Assembly (NCBI GenBank): GCA_029706075.1
Contig: JAINUG010000037.1
Location: 3,399,127 to 3,463,126 of the forward strand
Reading direction: 5' to 3'
DNA: 64,000 nucleotides
Source of the DNA: Aldrovandia affinis
Lineage: Eukaryota; Chordata; Actinopteri; Notacanthiformes; Halosauridae
Positions 50,194 to 61,245 of the stretch are shown here, one piece after another (within the stretch, counting starts at the first letter, position 1; the number at the start of each line of letters is the position of its first letter). Under the pieces are notes generated by a model. It made no database searches, was not told the origin of the DNA, and saw only the letters and a program-made list of their open reading frames with translations. A program made the translations under genes and the position numbers.

Positions 50194-51209
50194 ATGCCAA
50201 AATAAATTAGAAAAAGTGGAGCAGAGAGGCTGAGAGAATACAGACAAAGAGTGAGGGATGACCCAGTGAAACGCCAGGAATATTTAAGGAAGGAAAGAGA
50301 AAGAAATAAGAAACGAAAGGAAGAAGGAATGTTGAAATGTATCAGCGATTTATCTAACAGGGAGCAAAGGAAGGTCAGAAAATCATGGAGGAAAAGCCAG
50401 CAAAAACACAGGGTGTTGGTGAAAAGACAGAGCGAGATGGAGACATTTTGCAGGGCTTCCACACCACCTAGCACTTCTAGTGAGGCTGATCAGACACCAG
50501 AGCTTAGGCCTGCAGACCAGAAAAGGACGAGAAGTGCAGAAATGCATAACTACAGAAAATTACAGAAGCTAAAGCAGAAGGTCAAAGACGCACAGCGGAG
50601 GGAAGCAAAATATAAAAAAGGTGTCAGAGGTTAAGGTTTAGGTTGACATCAGACAAGTCAAATTGTTCCCCAAGAACGAAAACTCGGAAGGATGTAGGGA
50701 AGCACAGAGTTCCTGCTCATATCAGAAAGACCCTTCTTTTTCACAATACACTTATGGACCACATGCAGAAAAAATACAAGTCTGTCAGCTATAAAGAGAA
50801 ACATGCATTCAGAAGAGCTCTCTCAGACAGGTTGCTCAGAAAATACAAACTTGTTTCTTTGCTCAGAAAAACAGTAGGTATCTCCCACAAAGAGTTCAAC
50901 AAGACTGCAGACAAGCCACAGCCGAGGTTCACCTATCAGAGAACTGGTAATCAAAAGACCATGGACATAGTCAAAACTTTCTTAAGTCGAGATGACAATA
51001 GTCGGGCATCAGCGGGGAAGAATGAAACAATCACAAGATTCAAAAAGAAGAAACAAAAGAGGTTCCTCTCTGACACGATGCTGAATTTGCATCAGAAGTT
51101 GATGCTGGAGATGCCTCATCTGAAGCTGTCCTATTCGCTTTTCTGCAGGACAAAACCTTTTTGGATTGTTGCCCCAAACATCAATAACATGGAGACATGT
51201 GTGAGTTAA
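50194..51209 (+). pseudogene. Broken lysine-rich protein of the CTACCGAA element
   Basis: An ATG at 50194 is followed at codon 4 by TAA (50203-50205). The same frame then stays open to 50634 and encodes a very basic, helix-prone stretch rich in Arg, Lys, Glu and Gln (for example YLRKERERNKKRKEEG), with a second charged coil near its end. A shift of frame near 50635-50643 leads into another open stretch to 51209, with PAHIRKTLLFHNTLMDHM, then FLSRDDNSRASAGKNETITR and LSYSLFCRTKPFWIVAPN. Both parts run in the same order and direction, so one ancestral gene broken by a nonsense codon and a frameshift is the simplest reading. I recall similar proteins annotated only as uncharacterised in fish, usually longer at the C-terminus, but cannot confirm this. 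No DDE signature is visible, so a catalytic half may be deleted. An acceptor-like TATCTGAAATTGTAG precedes it. Confidence 0.6.
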
Positions 51210-51264
51210 GATTAAGCAATAAGGTTGAGGGAATATGATACAACCTTGCAAAAAAAATACTGTG

Positions 51265-51299
51265 GTCACTACCGAAACAGTGCAGTCACTACCGAAACA
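51265..51299 (+). promoter_or_regulatory. Paired GTCACTACCGAAACA motifs downstream of the coding part
   Basis: Two exact copies, start to start 20 bp apart, lie just after the broken coding frame. An inverted exact copy follows at 51618-51632, closer to the right end. Confidence 0.6.
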
Positions 51300-51793
51300 C
51301 TGGGTGTTTTGTAAAAAATAAAGTATATTGAGTTATAAACTAAAATGTTATGATACTGATTGGTTAAATGTATGTTCAATTTCATCAATCATTAACTCTG
51401 AAATCAATATGATCAGTGTTATGCATTTTACAGAGAAAGATTGAATTTAGATTTTGATGAATTGTATAAATTGAACTTTGAAATTTGGTAAAAATGTCAT
51501 TTTTATTGATTTAATTGTGAAAACCTTCAAGAAAAAATTGTAAAAATACTATTTAAAGGGAAGGAAACACAATCTTAACAGGTTAATATAATACTTTTTT
51601 ACTATGGTGTATTACTATGTTTCGGTAGTGACAATTTTTGGGAGAGGAAAAACATTCCAAAAGAGTCTGAAAATACAATATAAAAATAGACGGTACTTTT
51701 ACTAGAAATATGTACTTTAGATATGGTACAATATATATACGGACAAAGTTTTGGGAATAAAACATACAAAATTTCTAAATATTTCCAACCTGA

Positions 51794-51821
51794 CTTTGAA
51801 CCAATTCGGTAGAATGGCCCA
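51794..51821 (-). repeat. Right terminal inverted repeat of the CTACCGAA element
   Basis: Complement of the left end with two mismatches, followed by TATA at 51822-51825. On the plus strand it reads AATTCGGTAGAATGGCCCA at its outer part. Confidence 0.82.
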
Positions 51822-52565
51822 TATATGTGAATGAGTTCCATGTTCTCAATCATCAGTTGTTGTTCCATCTTCAGGCTACAGCTTGTTTTAATAAAATAAA
51901 CATCTCTTGTTCTGAATCCGTGTTACCAGTAACTGTCAACAGCCATTTGTAATGTAATTACAACTCAAAATTAAACGGTTAAAAACAAACTACACACCCA
52001 GTAATTTGCAATGCAACCCAAATAGCATTCAAAGCATGGGTCTATTTTTGTTTTCCATCATCAAAGTACTTGTGTATCCACCGCTAATAATCAATTTGCT
52101 GCCTCATAGCCGTTAGGTTAACTTACAGTAAGTACTGTAATCAAGGTTATTTCACTGAACCCAAACCAAAGGACCGTTTCTCATTCTTTTTGTATTTCTA
52201 CATATAATTTCTAATTTCATGTATAGAGTTAGAGATATAAGAATTATACTGTATAGCTGTAAGGAGTATGTGTACCAACTGCATAAACTAATTGGAGTGT
52301 AAGCGGGCTAATTATGACCAAATTATGCAGGCCAGCAAACCCTGTCTTGATTAGTGTACAGTGGGTGGTCATGCTTGGCTGTGTTTTAGTGAAGCCACAT
52401 TTTCATTATGATAAAGCAGGTGACAGAATTCTATTCATAAAGTAATAACAGCCAAAGAAATATATGGCAAGACTACTGTAAGTCATGTGGATAAAACGGT
52501 GTCTCTGACATGGTGATATTGCTTAATTACCTGTAACTACCAATATAAAGACACACTTGAGTAAA

Positions 52566-53085
52566 TGAACGGTTCTGGTGGCTCTGTTATGGTGTGGGGT
52601 GCATTTTACTGGCATGGTTTAGGTCCACTCAACCCCTTAGAGGGCAAGGTGAATGCCAATAAATACAAAGCCATTCACGAGTGATCACCTTCATCCTATG
52701 GTGAAGCATTTCATTCCTGATGGGAGTGGTCTCTTCTAGGATGACAATGCCCCCATCCACAGGGCACGGGGGTCACTGAATGGTTTGATGAGCATGAAAA
52801 CGATGTTAACCATATGCTATGGCCATCTCAGTCACCAGATCTCAACCCAAATGAACAGTTATGGGAGATTCTGGAGCAGCGCCTGAGACAGCTTTTTCCA
52901 CCACCATCAATAAAACACCAAATGATGGAATTTCTTGTGGAAGAATGGTGTTGCATCCCTCCAATGGAGTTCCAGACACTTGTAGAATCTACGCCAAGGC
53001 CCATTGAAGCTGTTCTGATGGCTCATGGTGGCCCAACGCCCAAATAAGACACTTTATGTTGATGTTTCCTTTATTTTGGCAGCTG
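52566..53085 (+). pseudogene. 5'-truncated Tc1-like transposase of a third family
   Basis: The plus-strand frame opens with SGGSVMVWGAFYWHGLGPL (52570 onward), then a stop at about 52682. Further on are the DDNAPIHRA-like block with frame damage near 52740 and [19 protein letters not shown] near 52825-52880, and it ends at 53046 (TPK stop). These are the second and third catalytic regions of a DD34E transposase. After the stop, TTTATTTTGGCAGCTG followed by TA (53086-53087) looks like the right inverted end. The N-terminal DNA-binding part and left end are absent. Confidence 0.85.
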
Positions 53086-54480
53086 TATTTCCACAAGCTG
53101 ATATATGTACAAACATTTACTCAACATGTGTATGCCCTCAATGAGCTGGGAAATATAATGAACAGTCCCAATAGTATATCAATAAGACAAGTACCTATTG
53201 GGTGAGCACAGTTCATATTTAAATGAGGATAATATTCAGGAATGTTGCCAAATAAACAATTTAGTTCTGCACCACATCTGGGAGTTGCCTTGGCTATTGC
53301 ATTTCAAAAGGTTAGGGCTTTTGGCCTTTAGCTGCATTGTACTGCAGTCAATATTTGTCAATGTTTTTATTTCTTCCCCCTGACTGTATTTACCACAGAT
53401 GAGCCTCAAGCAAGTTTCGGAATATGTTCCAGTTGCTCTGTGTTTGACTGGATTACAATACCGGCTGACAGTCTGGACAAGTCTGAGGCAGATGGCTCTT
53501 TAATTTTTTTTCTCCATGGCATCAGTTACAGGTCTTAGAAGGAAACTCTTTTATCCTTGACAGTGGATCATTAAAGTCCCATTTTTCACAATCTTGATTA
53601 CAACACGCTGCAAGGCAGATGTTGAACAAGAGGTGGGTCCAACGGCTTGGGTTGTCAGGCTTTGTTTGCTGGCTAACTGGGCTGTTTCCGATTTTTAAAC
53701 ATTTCCAAGTTCAAGCGTTGCGCACCAACGCTCTGATGCCTTACCTTCTGTATGTGTAAGCACTGTATCTTAAGGGCACGCTTTGTCCCGTCAACCTCCT
53801 CGGTTCATGTAAAGACGCAGCGTGCCTTTATAGTTTATGGGTGAGCTTTCTGTAATCTCGCAGTCACAGGCACCATTTGAAAAGGAGAAACTCAAAACAA
53901 AGGAGAGCCTGTTGTAATACTGGGGAAAGCTGCAAGATAGGGAGCAGCTGACTAAACAACCTTTGAAAAGCATGAAGACTCCAGCTGCAGCTCCTAGAGG
54001 AACATTAACATTTCTCACCAGCAAACAGAAAAAGGGAGCTACTTTAATCTGTTTGCATTTTACTTCATACGTTGCAACCCGTCAATGTGGCAAATAAAAT
54101 ATTTAAAAGGAATTTGTCACAAAAAAAAAAAAAAATCTTGCAACCTACAATGTGGAGAGCTTATTTGACATTTATGTATAGGTAGTACAGTATTTGGGCA
54201 TTAGTAAATACTCCTACAGGGTTGAGAACATTTTATACGACTTATATCAAAATGTTCCTCAGGAGGTGCTTATCCTACATGCTGTAACATTTAAATACTG
54301 TGGTATCAAAACCACCCCCATACGACCCATAAGGGTGAAGGGGTGCTTCAACAGCAGGAGAAAATAAACGTTTTTATCTTATTTATTAAAACAATATATA
54401 AAAAAAAATTTCTGATTTATTAAATACTTTTTTTTTTTTTTTGCCTCATAACATAAAATATCTTTATTTTTATTTTAAGT

Positions 54481-54520
54481 ATATAATATATATATATACA
54501 TGTGTGTGTGTGTGTGTGTG
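54481..54520 (+). repeat. (TA)n then (TG)n tract
   Basis: Alternating TA to 54499 passes into ten TG units. Confidence 0.9.
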
Positions 54521-55789
54521 CATGAGAAGAAACAACAACACTGTACAAAATGTAGATCTACAATGTAGATGTTGGTACATCAGCACAGTAATAATTCTAA
54601 TACATAACATTTTACATGTTAAACATACAGGTTTAAAATGTGTCAGGTGGCACTGGATGTCTCAAAGCAATATCTTCTATTATATAGTATCATATAATAT
54701 ATCTCAGGTAATTTCACCCCAGCCTACAACCCATAAGATGTTTTTGCGGTCTTTGCCAGGTCTCTCTTGAAAAGGAGATTGTTAAGTTGTTGACAGAACA
54801 TGGGAAAATTAATTAAATGTAAGGAAGCTATAATTTTCTATTAGCAAACAACACTGATAATAAAAATGTAAAAAAAAAAAAAAGATTCAGATACATTTTC
54901 AAATTGCATTTACTGTAAAAAGACTACTGGGGAGCAAAGTACACTATTAAATCTTAATCTCTATCATAAAAGAACAAAGAAAACAAGCTTTCTTTTTTTG
55001 TACTGCTCAGAAACAGACAATGCCAAGAAGTGGGTTTTAAGAGGTGGTAAACGGTGCCTTGGTTACGCGGGTGAATCAGATAAGAGAATGGGCTAAAGCA
55101 TTATTCCCATGCTGAGTCAGTCTGAAAAGAGAAACTGCAGCAGCAGCTGGTTTCATGAATAACCGCCAGTTGCAATGCCAGCCAAAAAGCAGTTAGCAGG
55201 CTATATAGAATCTCACAGCTAGATCACCTTACCGTGAGCAGACAGCCAGAGAATCCCTGCTGGAGCAGCAGGAAAGAAATTGAAGGGGGGAATGGCAGTT
55301 AAAATGAAAAGATCTAGTCACTATCTTTATCCCTACACTGATTAGCCATTTCAGTCTGCTTTACATCACCGAATATGACAAAGAAATTGCCCACGCAAAA
55401 GAGAGAATATTTGATATGAGAATGTAGAATGTCCTGTAAAATTGTTATGCTTATTCATTTAAAGTTTACTAAAAAGCTTCTGACCGCAAGCCGCCTTTTA
55501 AATACTCATTTCACAAAAAACACCCACGACTGTGTTTACATACAAATATGTGAAGCATACAGTACTAATTTAGGCAACATACAAACAGCAGATCTCATAG
55601 AGTTTAGAAACAGTATTGTTAACCAAACTACAGTACCCTGCTGCTGAAAATGTATTCCATGTGATGATAATGCAGGATGGCATTTACAATACTGTAAAGA
55701 AGCTGACTGTATTTGACATGCAAGTTCATATTATAAAGACACAATGCAAAATAATAATTGTGTTTATTGAAACATGTATATCATTTTGA

Positions 55790-55935
55790 CTGAAAGAGTA
55801 CAATATATCCAACATGTGAAAGTATGTGTATTTTAAATCTGCAATATGAATTAAGTACATTGCTCAAGAGACTACAGCAGTGCCTCACCTGAAAACATAC
55901 TGTAGCTAGTTCCTTAAATTCCCCTAACGACAAGT
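55790..55935 (-). mobile_element. Degraded fragment of the L2-tail SINE
   Basis: AATTAAGTACATTGCTCAAG and ACAGCAGTGCCTCACCTG match the body of the 11.8-kb copy. Head and tail are not clear. Confidence 0.45.
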
Positions 55936-56448
55936 ACTCCAGCCCCCACAAAATGAGACATCTGCATAATTTGTGTAACTTCCCACAATATGGTTTTAAT
56001 TCTCTGAGTAATTCCAGATTAAAGGAGAAATGAACTGGACCAGCACTACTCCACATTACAAAGCTGTCAAAATAATGACAGAATGCACTGCAGGCGACAC
56101 TATGCACTAGTACAGATATAAATGGTTTCTGACGGAAAACAACATTCTCTAATAAGAATGTGCATTCACGGACACTGCAATACAAAGTATTGCACGGTTT
56201 TGGTAAATAATTGGCATATGGTTGTGAAAAATAAGTCAATCATTTAGCTGAAATGCAAATCTACAAAGCCTCCTGTTTATTCTTAGAGCTCAGATAAACA
56301 GTGATTTCCTTGTGTCATATGTCAAGGCTATAAGAGAAAAGAATGATTAATGAACTCTCTATTTTCTCTTACAAGTACCATTATATGACCAGCTCTCCGC
56401 ACCTCAATTCTCTCTTTGTTCAAAGACAGCTTTCCTCCAAACCCGGAT

Positions 56449-56461
56449 GGGGGGGGGGGGG
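56449..56461 (+). repeat. G homopolymer, 13 bp
   Basis: Thirteen consecutive G. Comparable C runs lie at 4510-4521 and 60302-60312. Confidence 0.9.
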
Positions 56462-57589
56462 TTGAGCAGTTGATAAAAAGGAAAGCAAAGCTGTAGCTGT
56501 AACCAGTGTTTGTTTAGCATATTGATAATACAGTTCCTTTTACTGTTCCCAAAATTATATTCTGTCTTATTCAGTTGCAATTTGAGACAAGCACTCCAAG
56601 AAAGGAATTAGTACTTTCTATTCTACGTGCATATTAATCAAATGTAAACTAAGGCTTGCAAGTTGTTCCTTTTTTGAATATAATATCTTTGATTATCAAC
56701 TCTGCGTGGTCTTAAATAATTAAATGTTACAATGAAATGACACACCTGCTTTTTTTATTTAAGTGACATGTTTTCATCATAAAACCTGCATATAATTAAT
56801 GTAATGTTAAATAATATTAAACTAAACCTTCTGTAAATTGTAAAACAGGACATGTTTTACTTGGTACAGTAATGACATCAGAGTGCTAATCTATGCAGTC
56901 TCTTTGTGGTGGACTCCCACGTACATATTGTGTAGAGCAGGTTTTGTGTGGGTTCCAAAATGAAATAAGTCAGAATTAATTGCAGTGGTGAAGAGTCTTG
57001 TCTTGCAGAACCGGTCGTCAGTGGATTTGTTATTCAAACACGTCCAGCCTAATCCAAGTAATTGAGCAGGTGAAACCTCAGGAGATATCAGGAAAAAAGC
57101 ACACTAATACAGCTACCACATAGACTGATACAACCACTCAATCATACATGGCCTGAACTTTGACATGTTTCATCATTTTTTTTCTTTTTCCTCCAGTTTA
57201 CCTCCCAAGGCTATGAGATTCCATCAACTGTAAATGTCAGACAAACTCTTTGTTATTCACCGATGTCTGAAAAGCTGTTGCAGTAGGCATTGTCAGAACA
57301 TCAGCCTTGCCATACGGCACCCTTTTTATGGTTTGAATAGCAAATCGGCAAGCTGGTTCATTGAAGGAAATGAATACTAAGACGCATGAATCTACTTAGA
57401 TTAAAGCCTTACATATGAAGTATACATTCCATTTCTGTACAGTAATTTGGAATGGATCATGAATCCATTCAAAGCAAAATGGTGTGTTGTGCACTAAAAT
57501 TATAATATTGTATAAACTGACTGAAATAGCACAAGCTAGAAAAAGGCACAGCCTACATGAGGTGCTGGCCTTAAGAGTAGTTAAACACA

Positions 57590-57905
57590 TGGGACCCCTG
57601 GAGGGAGCAATGGTAAAGGCACTTGCCTGGAGTGCAGGTTGCCCACTGCATTCAGGGGTTTGGGCCCCGGCTGTGCTAGCCAGCTCTGGCCAGGAGTTCC
57701 TTTGGAGCGATAGGCGTGGGAGGGACAAGGGAAGCCGGCATGAGATCGCCGCATACAACAGTGTCTCTGTGTGTACCGGAGTTACGGTCAACGGCTTGGC
57801 GAGTTCCATCTTGGAGGAGACGGTTCATTGCCTTTGTCGCTACCAGTCCCAGAGCTATGGCAGCGAGCTCACAGTACAAGGGGGAGAAAATTGGGAGAAA
57901 AATGG
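57590..57905 (+). mobile_element. GC-rich SINE, divergent copy
   Basis: The body reads CAGCTCTGGCCAGGAGTTCC, then a GGTCAACGGCTTGGCGAGTT region and TATGGCAGCGAGCTCACAG, matching the 16.7-kb copy. The head (GAGCAATGGTAAAGGCACTT) differs from the other copies. Clear target duplications were not found. Confidence 0.65.
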
Positions 57906-58168
57906 TTGTAGAGGATGTTGACCTTTTGTGGATACAACATGTTGCGAAGCTAATTATTATGCTACAATGCAATTACCTTCAGTTTTAAAAATAGTGAAAA
58001 TTAAAAGATTAAGGACATAGGTTTCCTTTTACTTTAGTCTGAATCTTCAAAGCTCCTGGGAAAAGCATTCCTCTGAGAGAAAACTGCATGAGTGAAACTT
58101 GACGGCCAAGATGCATACCGTAATTTCAGTTATATATGTGATGGGGAACAATTTAAAACAATATAGTT

Positions 58169-58564
58169 TGTGGCCTCCCGTGTGATCTAGTGGTAAGAGC
58201 GTTCGATGCTAGCCACGGCGACCGGGGTTCGATTCCACCGGTCGCGCCAGTTTCGGCTCTGGCCGGGAGTGCCACTAGGGGGCGGCAATTGGCTGTCCGC
58301 CCCTGGGGGGATAAAAAGCTGAAGGAAAGACTCACTGCATATATGAGTGGTCGTGCGCTGGTGACAGGCTTCAGCCTAGGCGGGCACTGGCTTGAAGGAG
58401 GCAGTGCAGCACTTGCTACTGGCCGGACTACGGCAGCAAGTTCTCAGACGAGGAAGGGATAATTGGCACAAAAAAAGAGAGAGGGAATTGGATACTAAAA
58501 GGTGGGGGGGAAAAATGGGGAAAAATGGGGAAAAACAGCTACATTTTTTTACAAATTTAAAAAC
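58169..58564 (+). mobile_element. GC-rich tRNA-derived SINE, complete copy
   Basis: The head GGCCTCCCGTGTGATCTAGT GGTAAGAGCG carries box A and GGGGTTCGATTCC is box B. The body has CACTAGGGGGCGGCAATTGG and the tail is A/G-rich. AACAATATAGTT flanks it at 58157-58168 and 58565-58576. Confidence 0.85.
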
Positions 58565-58576
58565 AACAATATAGTT

Positions 58577-59854
58577 CATTGCACACTAATTTGTCACAAA
58601 TATTTCATATGTACCATTTCAACACCAAATTTGGTATGGTAAAACATTCTATGAGCCTGTACAAACGTGCATAGTTTTACTACATTCAAACATGATTTAA
58701 ACAAAATATACAATTTTAAACAATAAAACAGTAATTCCACATTAAAAAACAAACAATATGTCAAATTAATTGATTAATGGCAGTCATGTTTTTGGATTTA
58801 ACAACTTTTCTTGAGCAACAAAATGGCCCTGTGCAACGTTGCCAGTAATCCCTCCAAAAGCAAAATATCACAGAAACAGGACACCTATACTGATTTTAAA
58901 TTAATTCTTGGCTCCGTCAAACCCTTCAGGATTAATTTTGTAGGAGAAATCAAGCCTGCCAATCAAAGACATCTTTTGTGTAAATGTAATTTAATTGGGG
59001 TGTCATCTCTATATAGGAACAGCCCCAGGCACATGGATTCAGCCACAAAGAATGTGAAAACACTTCTACCAAAGATATTCAAGAAAGGCATTATTATACT
59101 TACAAATAACGTGTTAAGATACACAAACAATTTGGCAAGCTAATTTTAAAACTGTGTAAAGAAAAAATAGGCAGAGAGTACACCTCTATAAACTTATCAA
59201 TATGATTGTTATATCCATCCATACAACTGTTGTAACAAATGGGGATAACAGATGAATAATACGACCAAAACAATGCGTACAACCAATTCCCATTCTCAAA
59301 TATACGTTAATTTCTACAATCGCTTCATAAATGAGGGCCAATGTAAGTGCACAAGATTAGAAAATGATTGACCCATCAGTGAATGAGACTGGCTCATGTG
59401 CACATTTATTTGCAAATGATGCCAAATGGTTGGCTTGTAGCGGCCATGTTTTTTTCCATGTACTGTAGCAAATCTTCCTTCGCAATTTTGGTCAGCAAAA
59501 TGCAAACATTGTGCTTGCCAAATTCTATGCGATTTGAGGCAACTGTTTATAAGGAGATGATGTTTTAGTTAATATGAACATTTCACATGTCTATTTTGGC
59601 CAGAGGGAACCAAGTCACACCAGATAAAATAAACGAAGACAAGGACATTTTCACCAGTCACTTTTCCCTCACATCCTTAGTAAGTATTATGGCCTGAGCC
59701 ATTTTTAAACAATATTCTAAAAACCCAATATAAAAAGCTACCAGCATCAGTTTTATTCATCCTGTATATTGAAACTAATAACATGAAGTTCACTCATAGA
59801 CATGCATCACCATGCATCATGTCTATTACTGTATCACGACACTGATCTACGGCG
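58577..59854. other. AT-rich DNA, no gene seen
   Basis: The plus frame 58811-59143 is open for 110 codons but AT-biased and without recognised motifs. Confidence 0.4.
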
Positions 59855-59950
59855 CGTACTATGATTAATCTTACCATGCATTAATGCACATTTTGCAAGT
59901 CGCTCTGGATAAGAGTGTCTGCTAAATGCCTAAAATGTAATGTAATGTAA
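59855..59950 (+). mobile_element. L2 LINE 3' tail with (TGTAA)n
   Basis: AATCTTACCATGCATTAATG and CGCTCTGGATAAGAGTGTCT lead into TAATGTAATGTAATGTAA. Only the 3' end is present, a typical dead-on-arrival insertion. Confidence 0.8.
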
Positions 59951-61064
59951 CATGCCCATCACAGTGATATGTGTTCCACATTTTTTTGTGAGGTTTTGTG
60001 AATCGTGCTTAGACTGCGTACCTACTGATGTTCTTAAAGCCACTGATAACTCATGTCAGATATAAAGCAGTTTGCTTTTGTAAGGAATGTGTTTGTGTAA
60101 TGTAAATTTGTTTCTTTTTAAATACTTGAGTCATGTGCGGTTTTCACTGTTACAACATCACTCTCCACAATGGAGATTTACATTTTGGGCCCTTCCATCA
60201 CAAAATAAGTCTGCCAGGTCTATCATGGGAAAGGTTGACCTTAACAGAAGATGCACTCTGTCTCTTCAATATTGGAGGCTAAAGGCTTTCGTTGTGGTAA
60301 TCCCCCCCCCCCACATTGCATCTGTCACTACTCCAGAGTTTTGATGAACTGACCTCTCTTGCTTTCTGCTCTCTCAAAACAGCAGATGCACTGTAAGTTT
60401 AGACAGGGGGCAGTGAACTGCACAGTGTCAGGAGTACAGACCACTATTACTGGAAGAGGCGTGCAGTACTGAGTCCAGTTCAGTGTTTCTTGGCTTTCCA
60501 ATATTCTCTTGGCTGAGGCATTATCCAGGTTCCTGTTGAAAACTGATATGGGCAATGGAACTCGGCCGTTGGCGTGATTCTGCAAGAGTACGCCAGGCTA
60601 CCTGTGATCCAGACCCAGTGACTGCCTGCATATGAACTGTACTTCCAACAAAACACCAACATACACATTACAAATACTGCTGCTAGGCAATATCCCGTAA
60701 TAAAAACTGCTGCACAGAATTGTGTATAATCAAAACATTTTTGCCGATCATTAGCCCAATATTTAAACAGGCTTCTTTCTATGGTTATTCAGGTATCACA
60801 ACAACTTCGTAATTGTAATACAATGGCCTGAGATACAAATAAATGAATACTTGTTTTGTTTCAATGCAAAGCCACATTGTTTACTCGCCAACCTGTGTCT
60901 GTGCAGAAAAGGCAAGTGCAGAACAAATTTAAGCCAGGTGCAAATGAGAACAGCCTACTGGGGGGCAGCCTAGGTCAACCTACTGTAGCAATGTTTGTTT
61001 TTCTAAACAATATTTTCTAATGACCCAAGTCAGCGTCGAAACAAATCAAGCCCGGATTGGTGGT

Positions 61065-61245
61065 TGACACATCCAGCTAAAGCACTTGTTCTTAGCAAAT
61101 TGTCCCCCGTGGTCTGAATCTTGACCGTGCCAGGGCTGACCGTGGCTGGCAATCCCGCAAGATTTTGCTTAGTCCAGTGTCACCTGGGGAGGGAGGGTTC
61201 CACTCAGCAGGGTACTCCCACCAGCCATGACACTGGTGCAACAAA
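61065..61245 (+). mobile_element. GC-rich SINE-like remnant
   Basis: GCTGACCGTGGCTGGCAATC and CACCTGGGGAGGGAGGG resemble the body architecture of the GC-rich SINE family, but the tRNA head is not convincing and no target duplication was found. Confidence 0.35.

Larger units (their letters stand above)
48515..51821 (+). mobile_element. 3.3-kb DNA transposon with CTACCGAA ends, superfamily unassigned
   Basis: The two ends are inverted copies of each other over 28 bp with 2 mismatches. The left end reads TGGGGCATTCTACCGAATT and the right end, complemented, TGGGCCATTCTACCGAATT, both continuing into GTTCAAAGT. The 4 bases outside each end are TATA, which looks like a target-site duplication. Inside, in order, are a three-unit tandem array, an acceptor-like site near 50160, a broken lysine-rich open frame (50194-51209), and a tail with further GTCACTACCGAAACA motifs. 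The termini and these motifs share the core CTACCGAA, so I infer that the encoded protein binds it. A 4-bp duplication would fit Sola-type elements among others, but I recognise no catalytic domain, so the superfamily stays open. The copy is decayed and not autonomous. Confidence 0.8.
53088..57589. other. AT-rich DNA with homopolymers and a SINE fragment
   Basis: Poly-A at 54121-54135, poly-T at 54428-54442 and a TA/TG tract lie close together. The minus frame 56239-55781 overlaps a degraded SINE and has no recognised motif. Confidence 0.4.

Noticed and set aside
55781..56239. 152-codon minus-strand frame
   Set aside because: It overlaps a degraded SINE, has no recognised motif and is AT-rich.
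57396..57972. Frames of 137-145 codons
   Set aside because: They overlap the GC-rich SINE on both strands and are shadows of the repeat.
58171..58240. tRNA gene suggested by box A and box B
   Set aside because: It is the head of a SINE with target duplications and a long non-tRNA body. The cloverleaf is not intact.
58811..59143. 110-codon plus-strand frame
   Set aside because: AT-biased, no motif, no splice support.
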